Assembly: GCF_014205175.1 (NCBI RefSeq)
Contig: NZ_JACHNA010000001.1
Span: 1-64,000, forward strand
DNA: 64,000 nucleotides
Direction of reading: 5' to 3'
Source: Micrococcus cohnii
GTDB lineage: Bacteria > Actinomycetota > Actinomycetes > Actinomycetales > Micrococcaceae
Shown here in pieces: positions 1 to 12,331 of the stretch. The translations under genes and the position numbers were made by a program. The notes under the pieces were generated by a model. It saw only the letters and a program-made list of their open reading frames with translations, ran no database searches and was not told the origin of the DNA. Each line of letters opens with the position of its first letter. Position 1 is the first letter of the stretch.

Positions 1-196
1 GGTGGAGTGTGTGTAGAGTTCTTTCTCGTGCTGAGGCGCTGAACGAGTGATCGTGAGGCGCGGTGAATAACACGGTTTCCGCGGATTCAAGCCGATAGTT
101 GCTGTTTCTTGTGGTTGTGCTCACCGGGCATGCATTCGATGGTTGGCCGCTGTGGTGGTTGGTGTCGGATGGGTTTCTTGAATAGGTCGGTCGGTT

Positions 197-224
197 TTGA
201 CAGCCGGTTGTCGTGTGGTAGAGT
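197..224 (+). promoter_or_regulatory. rRNA promoter P1 (upstream)
   Basis: TTGACA at 197-202 and TAGAGT at 219-224 with a 16-base spacer read toward the 16S gene. A perfect -35 box is rare in high-GC DNA, and tandem promoters are normal for rrn operons, so this is a plausible housekeeping-sigma promoter. Confidence 0.55.
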
Positions 225-272
225 TGAGGCTCTCCGCTTGATGAACGGTTCGTGACGGTCTCGGAAACGAGG

Positions 273-302
273 TTGACATTGTCGGATCGGTTGGTCTAGG
301 AT
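273..302 (+). promoter_or_regulatory. rRNA promoter P2 (proximal)
   Basis: TTGACA at 273-278 and TAGGAT at 297-302 with an 18-base spacer. It lies about 60 bases before the boxA-like element and about 230 bases before the mature 16S end, the usual place for an rRNA promoter in actinobacteria. Confidence 0.65.
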
Positions 303-361
303 GGAGAAGTTGCTCCGGAGCGATGTGCCGCGGTTGCGGTGAGCTGAGGTTCGGAAGCGCC

Positions 362-377
362 TGTTGTTTGAGAACTC
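362..377 (+). promoter_or_regulatory. boxA-like antitermination element in rRNA leader
   Basis: The sequence TGTTGTTTGAGAACTC is the conserved actinobacterial rRNA leader element followed by the usual AATAGTGTG. A near copy recurs in the 16S-23S spacer at 2343-2357. In this clade the element is associated with NusB/NusE-dependent antitermination and leader processing. Confidence 0.6.
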
Positions 378-531
378 AATAGTGTGCCAAGTTTTTTGAT
401 GCCAATTGTTTGAAACATATTGGTTGCCGTTGTCCCCACACCCCCGTGTGGGTTGATGATGGCATGCCAGTGATTGAATTGACATTGTGGATGGTTTTTC
501 CGGCTGTCTGTGATGTTGTTTCTGTATTTTT

Positions 532-5582
<5,051 letters not shown>

Positions 5583-5756
5583 TTGTCACACTGTTGTGTG
5601 GTGGGGTGTTCGCGTCCACTGTGCGGTTGTCTGATTGCAACTGTGGTTTGCTGAGTGTGTTATGCTTGGTTGACTGTTTTGTGAATATGGTTCATGTGTT
5701 GTGATCCTTTAGGTTTCGCCTGCGCCCCGTAGTGTGTGGGGTGTGTGGTGTGTAGG

Positions 5757-5875
5757 GTTACGGCGGTCATAGCGTGGGGGAAACGCCCGGTTCCATTCCG
5801 AACCCGGAAGCTAAGGCCCACAGCGCCGATGGTACTGCAACCGGGAGGTTGTGGGAGAGTAGGTCGCCGCCGGAC
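5757..5875 (+). rRNA. rrf: 5S ribosomal RNA
   Basis: About 119 nt beginning GTTACGGCGGTCATAGCG and ending GTCGCCGCCGGAC. The two ends pair to form helix I, and the inner ACCCGG/CCATTCCGAACCCGGAAG loop typical of 5S is present. It lies 174 bases after the 23S gene and just before the operon terminator. Confidence 0.95.
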
Positions 5876-5889
5876 ATTCTTTTGTGGTT

Positions 5890-5927
5890 GAGGCCCCCTG
5901 CCTGTTGGTAGGGGGCCTCCCCTTTTT
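5890..5927 (+). terminator. rrn operon intrinsic terminator
   Basis: A perfect 10-bp stem (GAGGCCCCCT at 5890-5899 with AGGGGGCCTC at 5910-5919) and a 10-base loop, followed by CCCTTTTT. It sits 14 bases after 5S. This is the only hairpin I noted in the window with a clear T run. Confidence 0.9.
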
Positions 5928-6027
5928 GTGGGTGCACAGACCCACGCGGGCCGCCTGGACCGGATTCTTCGGTTTGCCATGCGTTGAGGTTGCCCGGTCG
6001 GGCTGCCCCGTGCGCTCCGTCGAGAAC

Positions 6028-6450
6028 TCAGTCATCGGGGTGCTGGTGCGTCGCCCGATGCTGCGGAAAGCGCAGTGCCGCGACCTCACCCGCAGCCCTC
6101 AGGCGCGATCGCAGTCGCCGTCCGAGGCGCCGAGTGGCCCGCAGATGTTCGTGGTCCAGGGTGGTCAGTTGCGCGAGCAGCTCATCGGCCGCCGCAGGTT
6201 TCTGCCTGTCGGGAATGGCCAGAAACGCCGTCAGGGCGTCGGGAAGGTACCTGCCCACCACGTCCTCGACGTCCAGGCAGCTCGCCGCGTCATCGGCGCG
6301 CAGACCCTCCCAGGACGGCAGCAGCTGAGCCGTCCGCTCCGTCATTTCCCAAGCCAGCGACCAGCAGTCCGGGCGGAGCCTGTCGCGTTCCTCGCGCAGG
6401 AGGCGTCGCAGGGCGTCGATCTGCGTGCTGAGGGGAAGGGGAGGGCTCAT
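6028..6450 (-). CDS. Hypothetical protein, 140 aa
   Basis: I do not recognise the family. The product is rich in Leu, Arg and Ala and predicted mostly helical, with no signal peptide or membrane segment. A central block around residues 66-82 (YLPDALTAFLAIPDRQK) followed by a helical region with TLDHEHLRATRRLGRRLRSRL looks like conserved core rather than random translation. It lies alone, opposite to the rRNA operon and tRNA-Pro on either side. No strong ribosome binding site precedes the ATG at 6450, so the start is uncertain. Confidence 0.6.
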   Translation of the reverse strand: MSPPLPLSTQIDALRRLLREERDRLRPDCWSLAWEMTERTAQLLPSWEGLRADDAASCLDVEDVVGRYLPDALTAFLAIPDRQKPAAADELLAQLTTLDHEHLRATRRLGRRLRSRLRAAGEVAALRFPQHRATHQHPDD

Positions 6451-6565
6451 GATGGTGCTATCTTCGCAGCTGCCTGGCTGCTCAGCGCGATACGTCGGCG
6501 GTGATTTGTCGACGTGAGGTGGTGCTGGTAAAGTCGTCCCCTGTTGGTTCGCGCAGCGATCTCAA

Positions 6566-6642
6566 CGGGGTGTGGCGCAGCTTGGTAGCGCGCGTCGTTC
6601 GGGACGACGAGGCCGCAGGTTCAAATCCTGTCACCCCGACCA
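6566..6642 (+). tRNA. tRNA-Pro (CGG)
   Basis: Complete cloverleaf. The acceptor stem is CGGGGTG/CACCCCG, the anticodon stem CGTCG/CGACG encloses the loop TTCGGGA with anticodon CGG, and the T-arm contains GGTTCAAATCC. CCA is encoded (6640-6642). It reads codon CCG, a preferred proline codon at this GC content. Confidence 0.95.
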
Positions 6643-6671
6643 TCACGTCGGTCTCCTCAGGCCGACAGAAC

Positions 6672-6714
6672 ACACGAGTGGGCCCCTCCGATTCTCGGAG
6701 GGGCCCACTCGTGT
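6672..6714 (+). terminator. Terminator hairpin after tRNA-Pro
   Basis: A perfect 19-bp stem (6672-6690 with 6696-6714) and a 5-base ATTCT loop. It has no T run but is very stable. It lies between tRNA-Pro and the convergent minus-strand gene ending at 6791, so it can serve both strands. Confidence 0.75.
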
Positions 6715-6790
6715 CTGGTCTGCCTCGTGCCCGTGCTCGTGGTCCGATCCGGGCAGGCCGACCGCGTTCTGGGCGATCGCGATGACCGCC

Positions 6791-8860
6791 TCAGTCTGTG
6801 GCGAACCGCAGGGTGGGGAAACCGGAGTCGTCCATGTCCACGGCCGTGACCCGTGCTCCTGCGGGCTGCCGCCGCACCTGAGCGTACAGGTGCCCGTGGA
6901 ATGCCCAGTGGCTCTCCACCGCGTCGAGGGTGACGTTGGTGGCGTCCAGTGGACCCCCCAGCAGCGGGCTGAGCGTGGGGGCCAGGCACTGCCCCGGGTC
7001 CAGGGCCGTGATGCCCACGGCGTCGAACGCGCGTCGACGAGTGGCATCGTCGAACATCCGCAGCGGCTCGTCGGTGAGCAGCAGCACCGGCAGCACGGAC
7101 GCGAGGTCGGCGATCTCGGTCCGGGAGGCCGTCGCGGGGTCGTAGCCGACGAGCATGGGGGTGTGGTCCACCGCCTCCTGCACGAACACCCTGCCGCGCC
7201 AGTCCATGATCAGCGGGACGGTGTTCACGTCGTCGATCCCGAAGAACTCTCGCAGCAGGGACGCCGCCTGCTCCGCCTCGGGCGCGCTGAGGAAGCGGAA
7301 CAGACCGTGGTTGTACTGGGTCCCCGCGATCTCGAACCACGTCAGCAGGTTTCCGGTCAGCACGTCGCGCCCGGAAGCCGGGTTGTGCACGCGCTGCGTG
7401 ACGTGGACGCCGGTGTCTGCGACGGGCTGATGGCGGCGGGCGTCCGCCCGAGGGGCCACCCCGGCCGTCTGATCCTCGTCCGGAGCGGGAACGAACGGGG
7501 CCTCGGTGCGCGGCACCGCCTGGACCTTGAGCTCGCCGTCCGGAGTGAACAGGTAGCCCTGCACGCGCAGAGCAGGGTCGAGCTCGGCTGCTGTGCGGTG
7601 CAGCCGGACGGACAGATCCCAGTACTCGTCCCAGGGCACGACGCGCCGGCGCATCGGCTCGTCGACCCCCGTCAGATGCGCGGGCACGGGCGAGGCCAAC
7701 GCCACGGTGGCCGGGAGCCGATGCAGACGCAGACGGGCACACAGCGCCGCCTTGTCGCCCTCGCCGAGCAGGGTCGCCACGCGGGCGCCCCCGTCTTCGG
7801 CCGTGCCCTCCAGCGCCGCCAGCAGCAGGTCGAGGGAGAGCAGCTCCTCGCGTTGCAGTGACGACGGGTCGAAGGCGTCGACGACGCCGTGGCCGAGGCG
7901 TCGAGCCAGCACCCGCCCCCGCCAGTCGAGCGCGATCGGCACGACGGTCTCCGCGTCGTCAGGGAAGGCCGCGCGCAGCAGTCGGTCCACCTCCGGGCCG
8001 GAGCCCGCGTCCACCACGTGCAGCAGACCGTGGTTGTACTCGGCGCCCGCGACGCCGGCCTGGGAGATCGCGCCGTCGAGCTCGTCGTCACGGTAGGCGG
8101 CCGCGGTGGGGCCGGCCTGATCACCGGTGCGATGTAGCCGCGCATGGGGCACGCCCGCCGGTCCGGTGAACTCCGGGTCCTGGTCCGTGTCGAACACCAG
8201 GACGGGGCCGGACTCGGTGAGGCGCCGACCGACGACCATGGCCCCCTCCGGCGCTCGACGCATCTGGGCGGCCATGGCACCGAAATAGGACAGATAGGTC
8301 GAGGTGTAGGCCTCGGCGAGCAGATCGGGGGAGTCTTGCCCGCCCGCGAAGACCGGCCACGGCAGAGCGAGGCACCGGTGCTCGTCGAGGCGTTCGAGGC
8401 CGATCCGGGAGAAGGCGGCACGACGGTCGACGTCGTCGGCCAGGCGCTGCAACTCCTCGAGGCGCCCGGGGTGCGTGAGCAGCTCGACGAACTCGGAGAA
8501 CTCCACCAGAGCTCGGGCCTGCTGGTGCGCCGGGTCCACCCGGACCACCACATCGCGGGCCGCCGTCCGCGCCGACTCGACGGGCGCCACGGTCAGCCGT
8601 GCGTACTGGCGGCCGCGCCAGTCCACCGCGACGGGCACGAGTGCCTGCGCCACCTGGGGGGCCAGGTGCAGGGCCAGGAACTCGTCGGCCAGAGCCCCCG
8701 TCTCGGCGGTGTGAACGCGCAGCAGGCTTTCGCCGAGCGTCTCTCCGGCGAGGCCGTGCCGGGTGACGACTCCGTCGAGTTCGTCGTCGCGATGGGCGGC
8801 CGGGGCGGCAGGACGGCTCGAGTCCGGGTCCGGGCGGGTCTGCTGCGTCATGGTGGTCAT
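6791..8860 (-). CDS. Triple-module protein with Tdi1/GAD-like immunity-type domains, 689 aa
   Basis: The protein is built from three diverged copies of one module, each with the signature VP-x3-DWRGR (DWRGR at residues 80-84, 312-316 and 553-557). Modules 1 and 2 also open with RDDELDG (residues 24-30 and 257-263), and modules 2 and 3 share YNHGL (275-279 and 516-520). The best preserved copy, residues 500-689, resembles the GAD-like plus DUF1851 fold of type VI immunity protein Tdi1 (a region like FDAVGI..L.P.Q, then SHWAFHGHLYAQVR). That assignment is from memory of the fold family and is not proven. No signal peptide is visible, so it is probably cytosolic. The start ATG at 8860 has a good AGGAGAG site. 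The gene stands alone with no toxin beside it. Function unknown. Confidence 0.8.
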   Translation of the reverse strand: MTTMTQQTRPDPDSSRPAAPAAHRDDELDGVVTRHGLAGETLGESLLRVHTAETGALADEFLALHLAPQVAQALVPVAVDWRGRQYARLTVAPVESARTAARDVVVRVDPAHQQARALVEFSEFVELLTHPGRLEELQRLADDVDRRAAFSRIGLERLDEHRCLALPWPVFAGGQDSPDLLAEAYTSTYLSYFGAMAAQMRRAPEGAMVVGRRLTESGPVLVFDTDQDPEFTGPAGVPHARLHRTGDQAGPTAAAYRDDELDGAISQAGVAGAEYNHGLLHVVDAGSGPEVDRLLRAAFPDDAETVVPIALDWRGRVLARRLGHGVVDAFDPSSLQREELLSLDLLLAALEGTAEDGGARVATLLGEGDKAALCARLRLHRLPATVALASPVPAHLTGVDEPMRRRVVPWDEYWDLSVRLHRTAAELDPALRVQGYLFTPDGELKVQAVPRTEAPFVPAPDEDQTAGVAPRADARRHQPVADTGVHVTQRVHNPASGRDVLTGNLLTWFEIAGTQYNHGLFRFLSAPEAEQAASLLREFFGIDDVNTVPLIMDWRGRVFVQEAVDHTPMLVGYDPATASRTEIADLASVLPVLLLTDEPLRMFDDATRRRAFDAVGITALDPGQCLAPTLSPLLGGPLDATNVTLDAVESHWAFHGHLYAQVRRQPAGARVTAVDMDDSGFPTLRFATD

Positions 8861-9063
8861 GCTCTCCTGTGTCGGGGCGTGCTGCCTCGGGATGTGATGG
8901 GTCCGGTATCTGCCACGCTGCAGAGTCGGTGATCCCGCGATTCCACCACACCTGCGCTCGGACGGTGGGGCCGCCGCGTCGCGTGATCGCGCATTCCAGC
9001 TGATCGGCCGATCTGCCGCGAGGCTCGGGCCGACCCGGCCGTGCGGCGGCCATGACCCACGGG

Positions 9064-9570
9064 TCAGCCGCGCGCTTCGGCCTCACGCGGCCGGACCGGA
9101 TGGTGGGAGGCCATGCTGATGCGGTTCGTGGCGTTCATCAGGACCGTCAGCCACTGCACGGCCGCGTACTGGTCGTCGGACAGGCGGGGGTGGGACAGCA
9201 ACTGGGCCACCTGCAGCTGCTCGTGCCCCTCCAGTCGGGTGAGCGCCTCGGCGAGCTCGAGCGCGGCCTGCTCCTGTTCTGAATACACCGACTCGGCTTC
9301 GCGCCAGGCCGGCAGCAGCGCGAGCCGCTGCTCGGAGACGCCCGCCTTCACCGCGGAACGCAGATGAGTGTCCAGGCAGAAAGCGCAGCCGTTGAGCTGC
9401 GAGACGCGCAGACAGACCAGCTCCACGGTCTGCGGGTCGAGACCGGCCTGGGCTGCGGCGGCGTCCACGTCCTGGCGCCAGGCCACGAGGGAGGACCAGA
9501 CCGACGGCGCGGCCTTGTCCAGGTAGAAACGCAACGGGTCCTGGCGATCGGGGGCGGCATCGGAGCTCAT
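9064..9570 (-). CDS. Carboxymuconolactone decarboxylase/AhpD-family protein
   Basis: 168 residues with the AhpD-core motif CAFCLDTH in the context NGCAFCLDTHLRSAVKAG (residues 57-74). The paired cysteines and the following His form the redox or proton-relay site of alkylhydroperoxidase AhpD and related proteins. Length fits stand-alone family members rather than gamma-carboxymuconolactone decarboxylase proper. Likely role: a cytosolic thiol peroxidase-like protein; substrate not predictable. It is the last of a minus-strand run that includes the reductase and FAH hydrolase genes, with a 32-base gap. Confidence 0.88.
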   Translation of the reverse strand: MSSDAAPDRQDPLRFYLDKAAPSVWSSLVAWRQDVDAAAAQAGLDPQTVELVCLRVSQLNGCAFCLDTHLRSAVKAGVSEQRLALLPAWREAESVYSEQEQAALELAEALTRLEGHEQLQVAQLLSHPRLSDDQYAAVQWLTVLMNATNRISMASHHPVRPREAEARG

Positions 9571-9602
9571 GCGGCCATCGAATCACAGGCCGTGGAACCG
9601 CG

Positions 9603-10283
9603 TCACCGCCCGTGCAGAAGACGCTCCAGGCTCTCGGCGTCGTGCTCCGTGCCGAACGCGGCGCCGCCGGGCTCGAGGACCGCGCCCGCGGCGGAACCGG
9701 CGAACTCGACCGCGTCGTAGCCCATGGTCCGCACCAGGTTCGCGATCTCGCGACGCGCTCGGACCTCGTCGGCGGCCGAGCCCACGGCCAATGCCCGTCG
9801 CGGCGCGCGGACTCGGCCCGCCGCGGCAAGATCGTGATGGGAAACGTCGAAGAACGCGCGCACCACGGGCAATTCCGTGCCCGTGCGCAGCCAGGCGTCG
9901 ACCTCGGCCGTCGTCGGCTGGGCCGCCGCATCCACGCCAGGGGCGTCCCACGTGTTGGTCATGTCGACGACGGTGCGTGTGCGCGGGCCGCGCAGCGCCG
10001 CCGGGTCGACGTCGTCCAGGGCGTCGCGCGGTACCGCGAGCACGGACACCTCAGCCTGCGCGGCGAGCTGTTCGGCGCTCACGGCCTCGGCCCGGGGCGC
10101 ATAGATCGTCAGGTGGTGGCGCAACCGACGCGGCGGCGCCGTACTGGCCAGGCGAACGACCGGTGCGGATGCGCCGGGGGTGAGGGTCGGGATGCGAGCC
10201 AGCGCCCGGGCGAGAGCCGTGCCCGCTCGGCCCGCACCCAGCACCCCGACCGTCAGGGGCGCGGCGGACTCGGCGTCGCTCAC
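9603..10283 (-). CDS. NAD(P)-binding oxidoreductase, F420/NADP reductase-like
   Basis: About 226 residues beginning with a Rossmann motif (GVLGAGRAGTALARAL, near residue 13), then VSVLAVPRDALDDV and VVDMTN in the places expected for the NAD(P)-binding domain of NADPH-dependent F420 reductases and related enzymes. A late block with AGSAAGAVLEPGG could be the substrate side. The start is taken as GTG at 10283 because it overlaps the stop of the upstream FAH-family gene by four bases (GTGA), which argues for translational coupling. Substrate unknown. Confidence 0.72.
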   Translation of the reverse strand: MSDAESAAPLTVGVLGAGRAGTALARALARIPTLTPGASAPVVRLASTAPPRRLRHHLTIYAPRAEAVSAEQLAAQAEVSVLAVPRDALDDVDPAALRGPRTRTVVDMTNTWDAPGVDAAAQPTTAEVDAWLRTGTELPVVRAFFDVSHHDLAAAGRVRAPRRALAVGSAADEVRARREIANLVRTMGYDAVEFAGSAAGAVLEPGGAAFGTEHDAESLERLLHGR

Positions 10284-11182
10284 CGGATCTCGGTGTGCTG
10301 CCGGCCCAGGCCGGTGATCTCGACCTCGACGACATCCTCGGACGTCAGCCACGCGCGTCGACCGTCCGCGTCCTTGCGGCCCAGGGCCACCCCGGACGGG
10401 GTGCCCATCAGGATCAGGTCGCCCGGGTGCAGAGTCACCATCTGAGAGACGTAGGAGACGATCTGCTCCGGGGTGAACACGACCTCCAGCGCGCGGGAGC
10501 GCTGCCGGCGCTCGCCGTTGACCCGGGTGAGGATCTCGGCCTTCGGGGTGAACTCGTCGGGCGTCACCAGCCACGGGCCGACGGGGGTGGAGGCGTCCCA
10601 GATCTTCCCCTGCAGCCACTGCGAGGTGCGGCCCTGGAACCCCCGCACGGAGACGTCGTTCGCGACGGCGTATCCGGCGATGTGCTCGGCGGCCTGCGAC
10701 TCGGGGATCCGCCGACCGGGCTCGCCGATCACGACGCACAGCTCGCCCTCGTAGTCGAGACGGTGATCCTCCTGCGGGACCTCGATCGCATCAAGCGGTC
10801 CGGTCAGGGACTGAGCGAACTTCGCGAACAGCGTGGGGTGCTCGGGCGCCTCGAGGCCCGTCTCGGCGACATGGTCCTTGTAGTTCAGGCCCACGCCGAC
10901 CACCTTCGTCGGGAACGGCACGAGCGTCTCGTACATGAGCGTGGCGACGTCGAGCACGCGGTTCGGATCCCGTTCGGCCGCGGCCGTGGCCTCATCGAGG
11001 ACCTCCTGCCGCTGCTCGGGGGCCAGCGTGAGGAACTCGCCCACGTCCGTGCAGTCCTCGAGCGCGACGGCCTCGACCGCGATCTGCGGGTCCGTCGGGT
11101 CGGTCGCGGTGATGATCGCGGCGAAGGTGTTGCCGGGATAGGCGGCCTCGTCGTCCGGGAGGCGGAAAGTCGCAAGCTTCAT
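10280..11182 (-). CDS. Fumarylacetoacetate hydrolase family protein
   Basis: 300 residues. The C-terminal two thirds match the FAH catalytic domain: VVGVGLNYKDHVAE, then P.LFAKF.QSL, DYEGELCVVIG (acidic metal ligands), YAVANDVSVRGFQ, GPWLVTPDE and LHPGDLILMGTPSGV. Family members hydrolyse or decarboxylate C-C bonds in acylpyruvates and 2-keto-acids from aromatic catabolism with Mg2+ or Mn2+. The N-terminal 90 residues form the smaller domain seen in YcgM-like members. It is translationally coupled to the downstream reductase-like gene. Exact substrate cannot be read from sequence. Confidence 0.9.
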   Translation of the reverse strand: MKLATFRLPDDEAAYPGNTFAAIITATDPTDPQIAVEAVALEDCTDVGEFLTLAPEQRQEVLDEATAAAERDPNRVLDVATLMYETLVPFPTKVVGVGLNYKDHVAETGLEAPEHPTLFAKFAQSLTGPLDAIEVPQEDHRLDYEGELCVVIGEPGRRIPESQAAEHIAGYAVANDVSVRGFQGRTSQWLQGKIWDASTPVGPWLVTPDEFTPKAEILTRVNGERRQRSRALEVVFTPEQIVSYVSQMVTLHPGDLILMGTPSGVALGRKDADGRRAWLTSEDVVEVEITGLGRQHTEIR

Positions 11183-11266
11183 GCGCCCATCTCACCACAC
11201 TCCTGGTCCCGCGCTCCCAGTGCGCGTCCCGGCGCACGGTCGGGGTCGTGTGCGATGCTGGCGCTC

Positions 11267-12274
11267 ATGATCGCCTCCTCCGCCCTCACCCCTGAAGAGC
11301 TCTCCGCCGAACGCTCCGCCCTGGTCCTGGGGACGATGACCTGGGACGACACGCAGCCCGAGGTGAACGCCGCCGCTCTGCGCGCCGGGCTTGACGCGGG
11401 GATCACGCTGCTCGACACCGCCGACATCTACGGGGACGGCGCCTCCGAACGGGCCGTCGGCGCGGCGCTCGCCGAGCTCGACGACGCCGAGCGGACGCGG
11501 CTGCGCGTGCAGACCAAGTGCGGGATCGTGCGCGCGAACCGTGCAACCGGCGTCGGCACAAAGCACTACGATTCCTCACCCGCACACATCGCCGCGTCCC
11601 TGGCCGGCTCGCGGGAACGCCTCGGCGTCGAGACGGTCGACACGCTCGTGATCCACCGGCCCGACCTGCTCACCGACCCCGAGACGACCGTGCGCGCCTT
11701 CCTCGACGCACGCGAGGCCGGGCACGTCGGCGAGCTGGGGGTCTCCAACCTTTCAGTGAGCCGGGCACAGGCGTACCAGGCGGCACTGCGGCGCCTGGCC
11801 GGTCCCGAGAGCCGGCTGGCCTGCGTGCAGGTGGAGCTCGGGCTGCACCACCGCGGACTTGTGGAGGCCGAAGTGCTCGCGAACCACACGGCGGCCCCCG
11901 CGACCGGCGGCGCCGTCGGCCTGGGTCAGTGGTGCCGCGACGAAGGCGTCGAGCTGCAGGCCTGGGGGCCGCTGGGTCAGGGGCGCTACACCGGTCGGGC
12001 GGCCACCGAGTCGGCCGCTGACACCTCTGACGAGGCCACCGTGGCCGACACAACGCAGGTGGTCGCGGAGCTCGCGGACCGGTATGGCGTCAGCGGTGAG
12101 GCCGTCGTGCTGGCGTGGCTGACCCGCCTGCCCTGGGGTGTGCGCCCGGTGATCGGCACACGGGCGCCGGAGCGCATCGCCGCGTGCGCGCAGCAGGGCC
12201 GGGCGGCGGAGGCCATGACGACCGAGGACTGGCACCGGCTCTGGACCGCGGCGCGAGGCGAGAAGCTGCCCTGA
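11267..12274 (+). CDS. Aldo/keto reductase
   Basis: About 335 residues of TIM-barrel AKR type. LVLGTMTW opens strand 1, LLDTADIYGDGASERAVGAAL carries the catalytic Asp and Tyr, VQTKCGI carries the catalytic Lys, and LVIHRPD holds the active-site His. VGELGVSN and LQAWGPLGQGRYTG follow in order. The enzyme class reduces aldehydes or ketones with NADPH. I chose ATG 11267 rather than 11255 because a weak -10-like GATGCT lies seven bases before it, as in other leaderless genes of this window. It is divergent from the FAH-family gene, so the 84-base gap holds both promoters. Confidence 0.9.
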   Translation: MIASSALTPEELSAERSALVLGTMTWDDTQPEVNAAALRAGLDAGITLLDTADIYGDGASERAVGAALAELDDAERTRLRVQTKCGIVRANRATGVGTKHYDSSPAHIAASLAGSRERLGVETVDTLVIHRPDLLTDPETTVRAFLDAREAGHVGELGVSNLSVSRAQAYQAALRRLAGPESRLACVQVELGLHHRGLVEAEVLANHTAAPATGGAVGLGQWCRDEGVELQAWGPLGQGRYTGRAATESAADTSDEATVADTTQVVAELADRYGVSGEAVVLAWLTRLPWGVRPVIGTRAPERIAACAQQGRAAEAMTTEDWHRLWTAARGEKLP

Positions 12275-12318
12275 GATTCGCCAGGCCCCGGCCCGTTCAG
12301 CCGCCCGGGCCCCGGTGC

Positions 12319-12324
12319 TAGCGT
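12319..12324 (+). promoter_or_regulatory. -10 box of treY, leaderless arrangement
   Basis: TAGCGT followed by seven bases and then the GTG start at 12332, with no ribosome binding site between. Transcription would begin at or next to the start codon. The same spacing occurs before several other genes in the window. Confidence 0.5.
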
Positions 12325-12331
12325 CGGCGTC

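Larger units (their letters stand above)
1..531 (+). promoter_or_regulatory. rrn operon upstream region and leader
   Basis: Non-coding stretch before the 16S gene. It holds two tandem promoter candidates (197-224 and 273-302), a boxA-like antitermination element with the core GTTTGAGAACTC ending at 377, and a small hairpin around 437-453 in the transcribed leader. The short open frames here are not credible genes: they lie in the leader and have no ribosome binding site or family resemblance. The first roughly 190 bases show nothing I can assign. Confidence 0.75.

Noticed and set aside
479..484. Third TTGACA as another rRNA promoter
   Set aside because: No acceptable -10 lies 16-19 bases downstream, and it is within the processed leader close to the 16S start.
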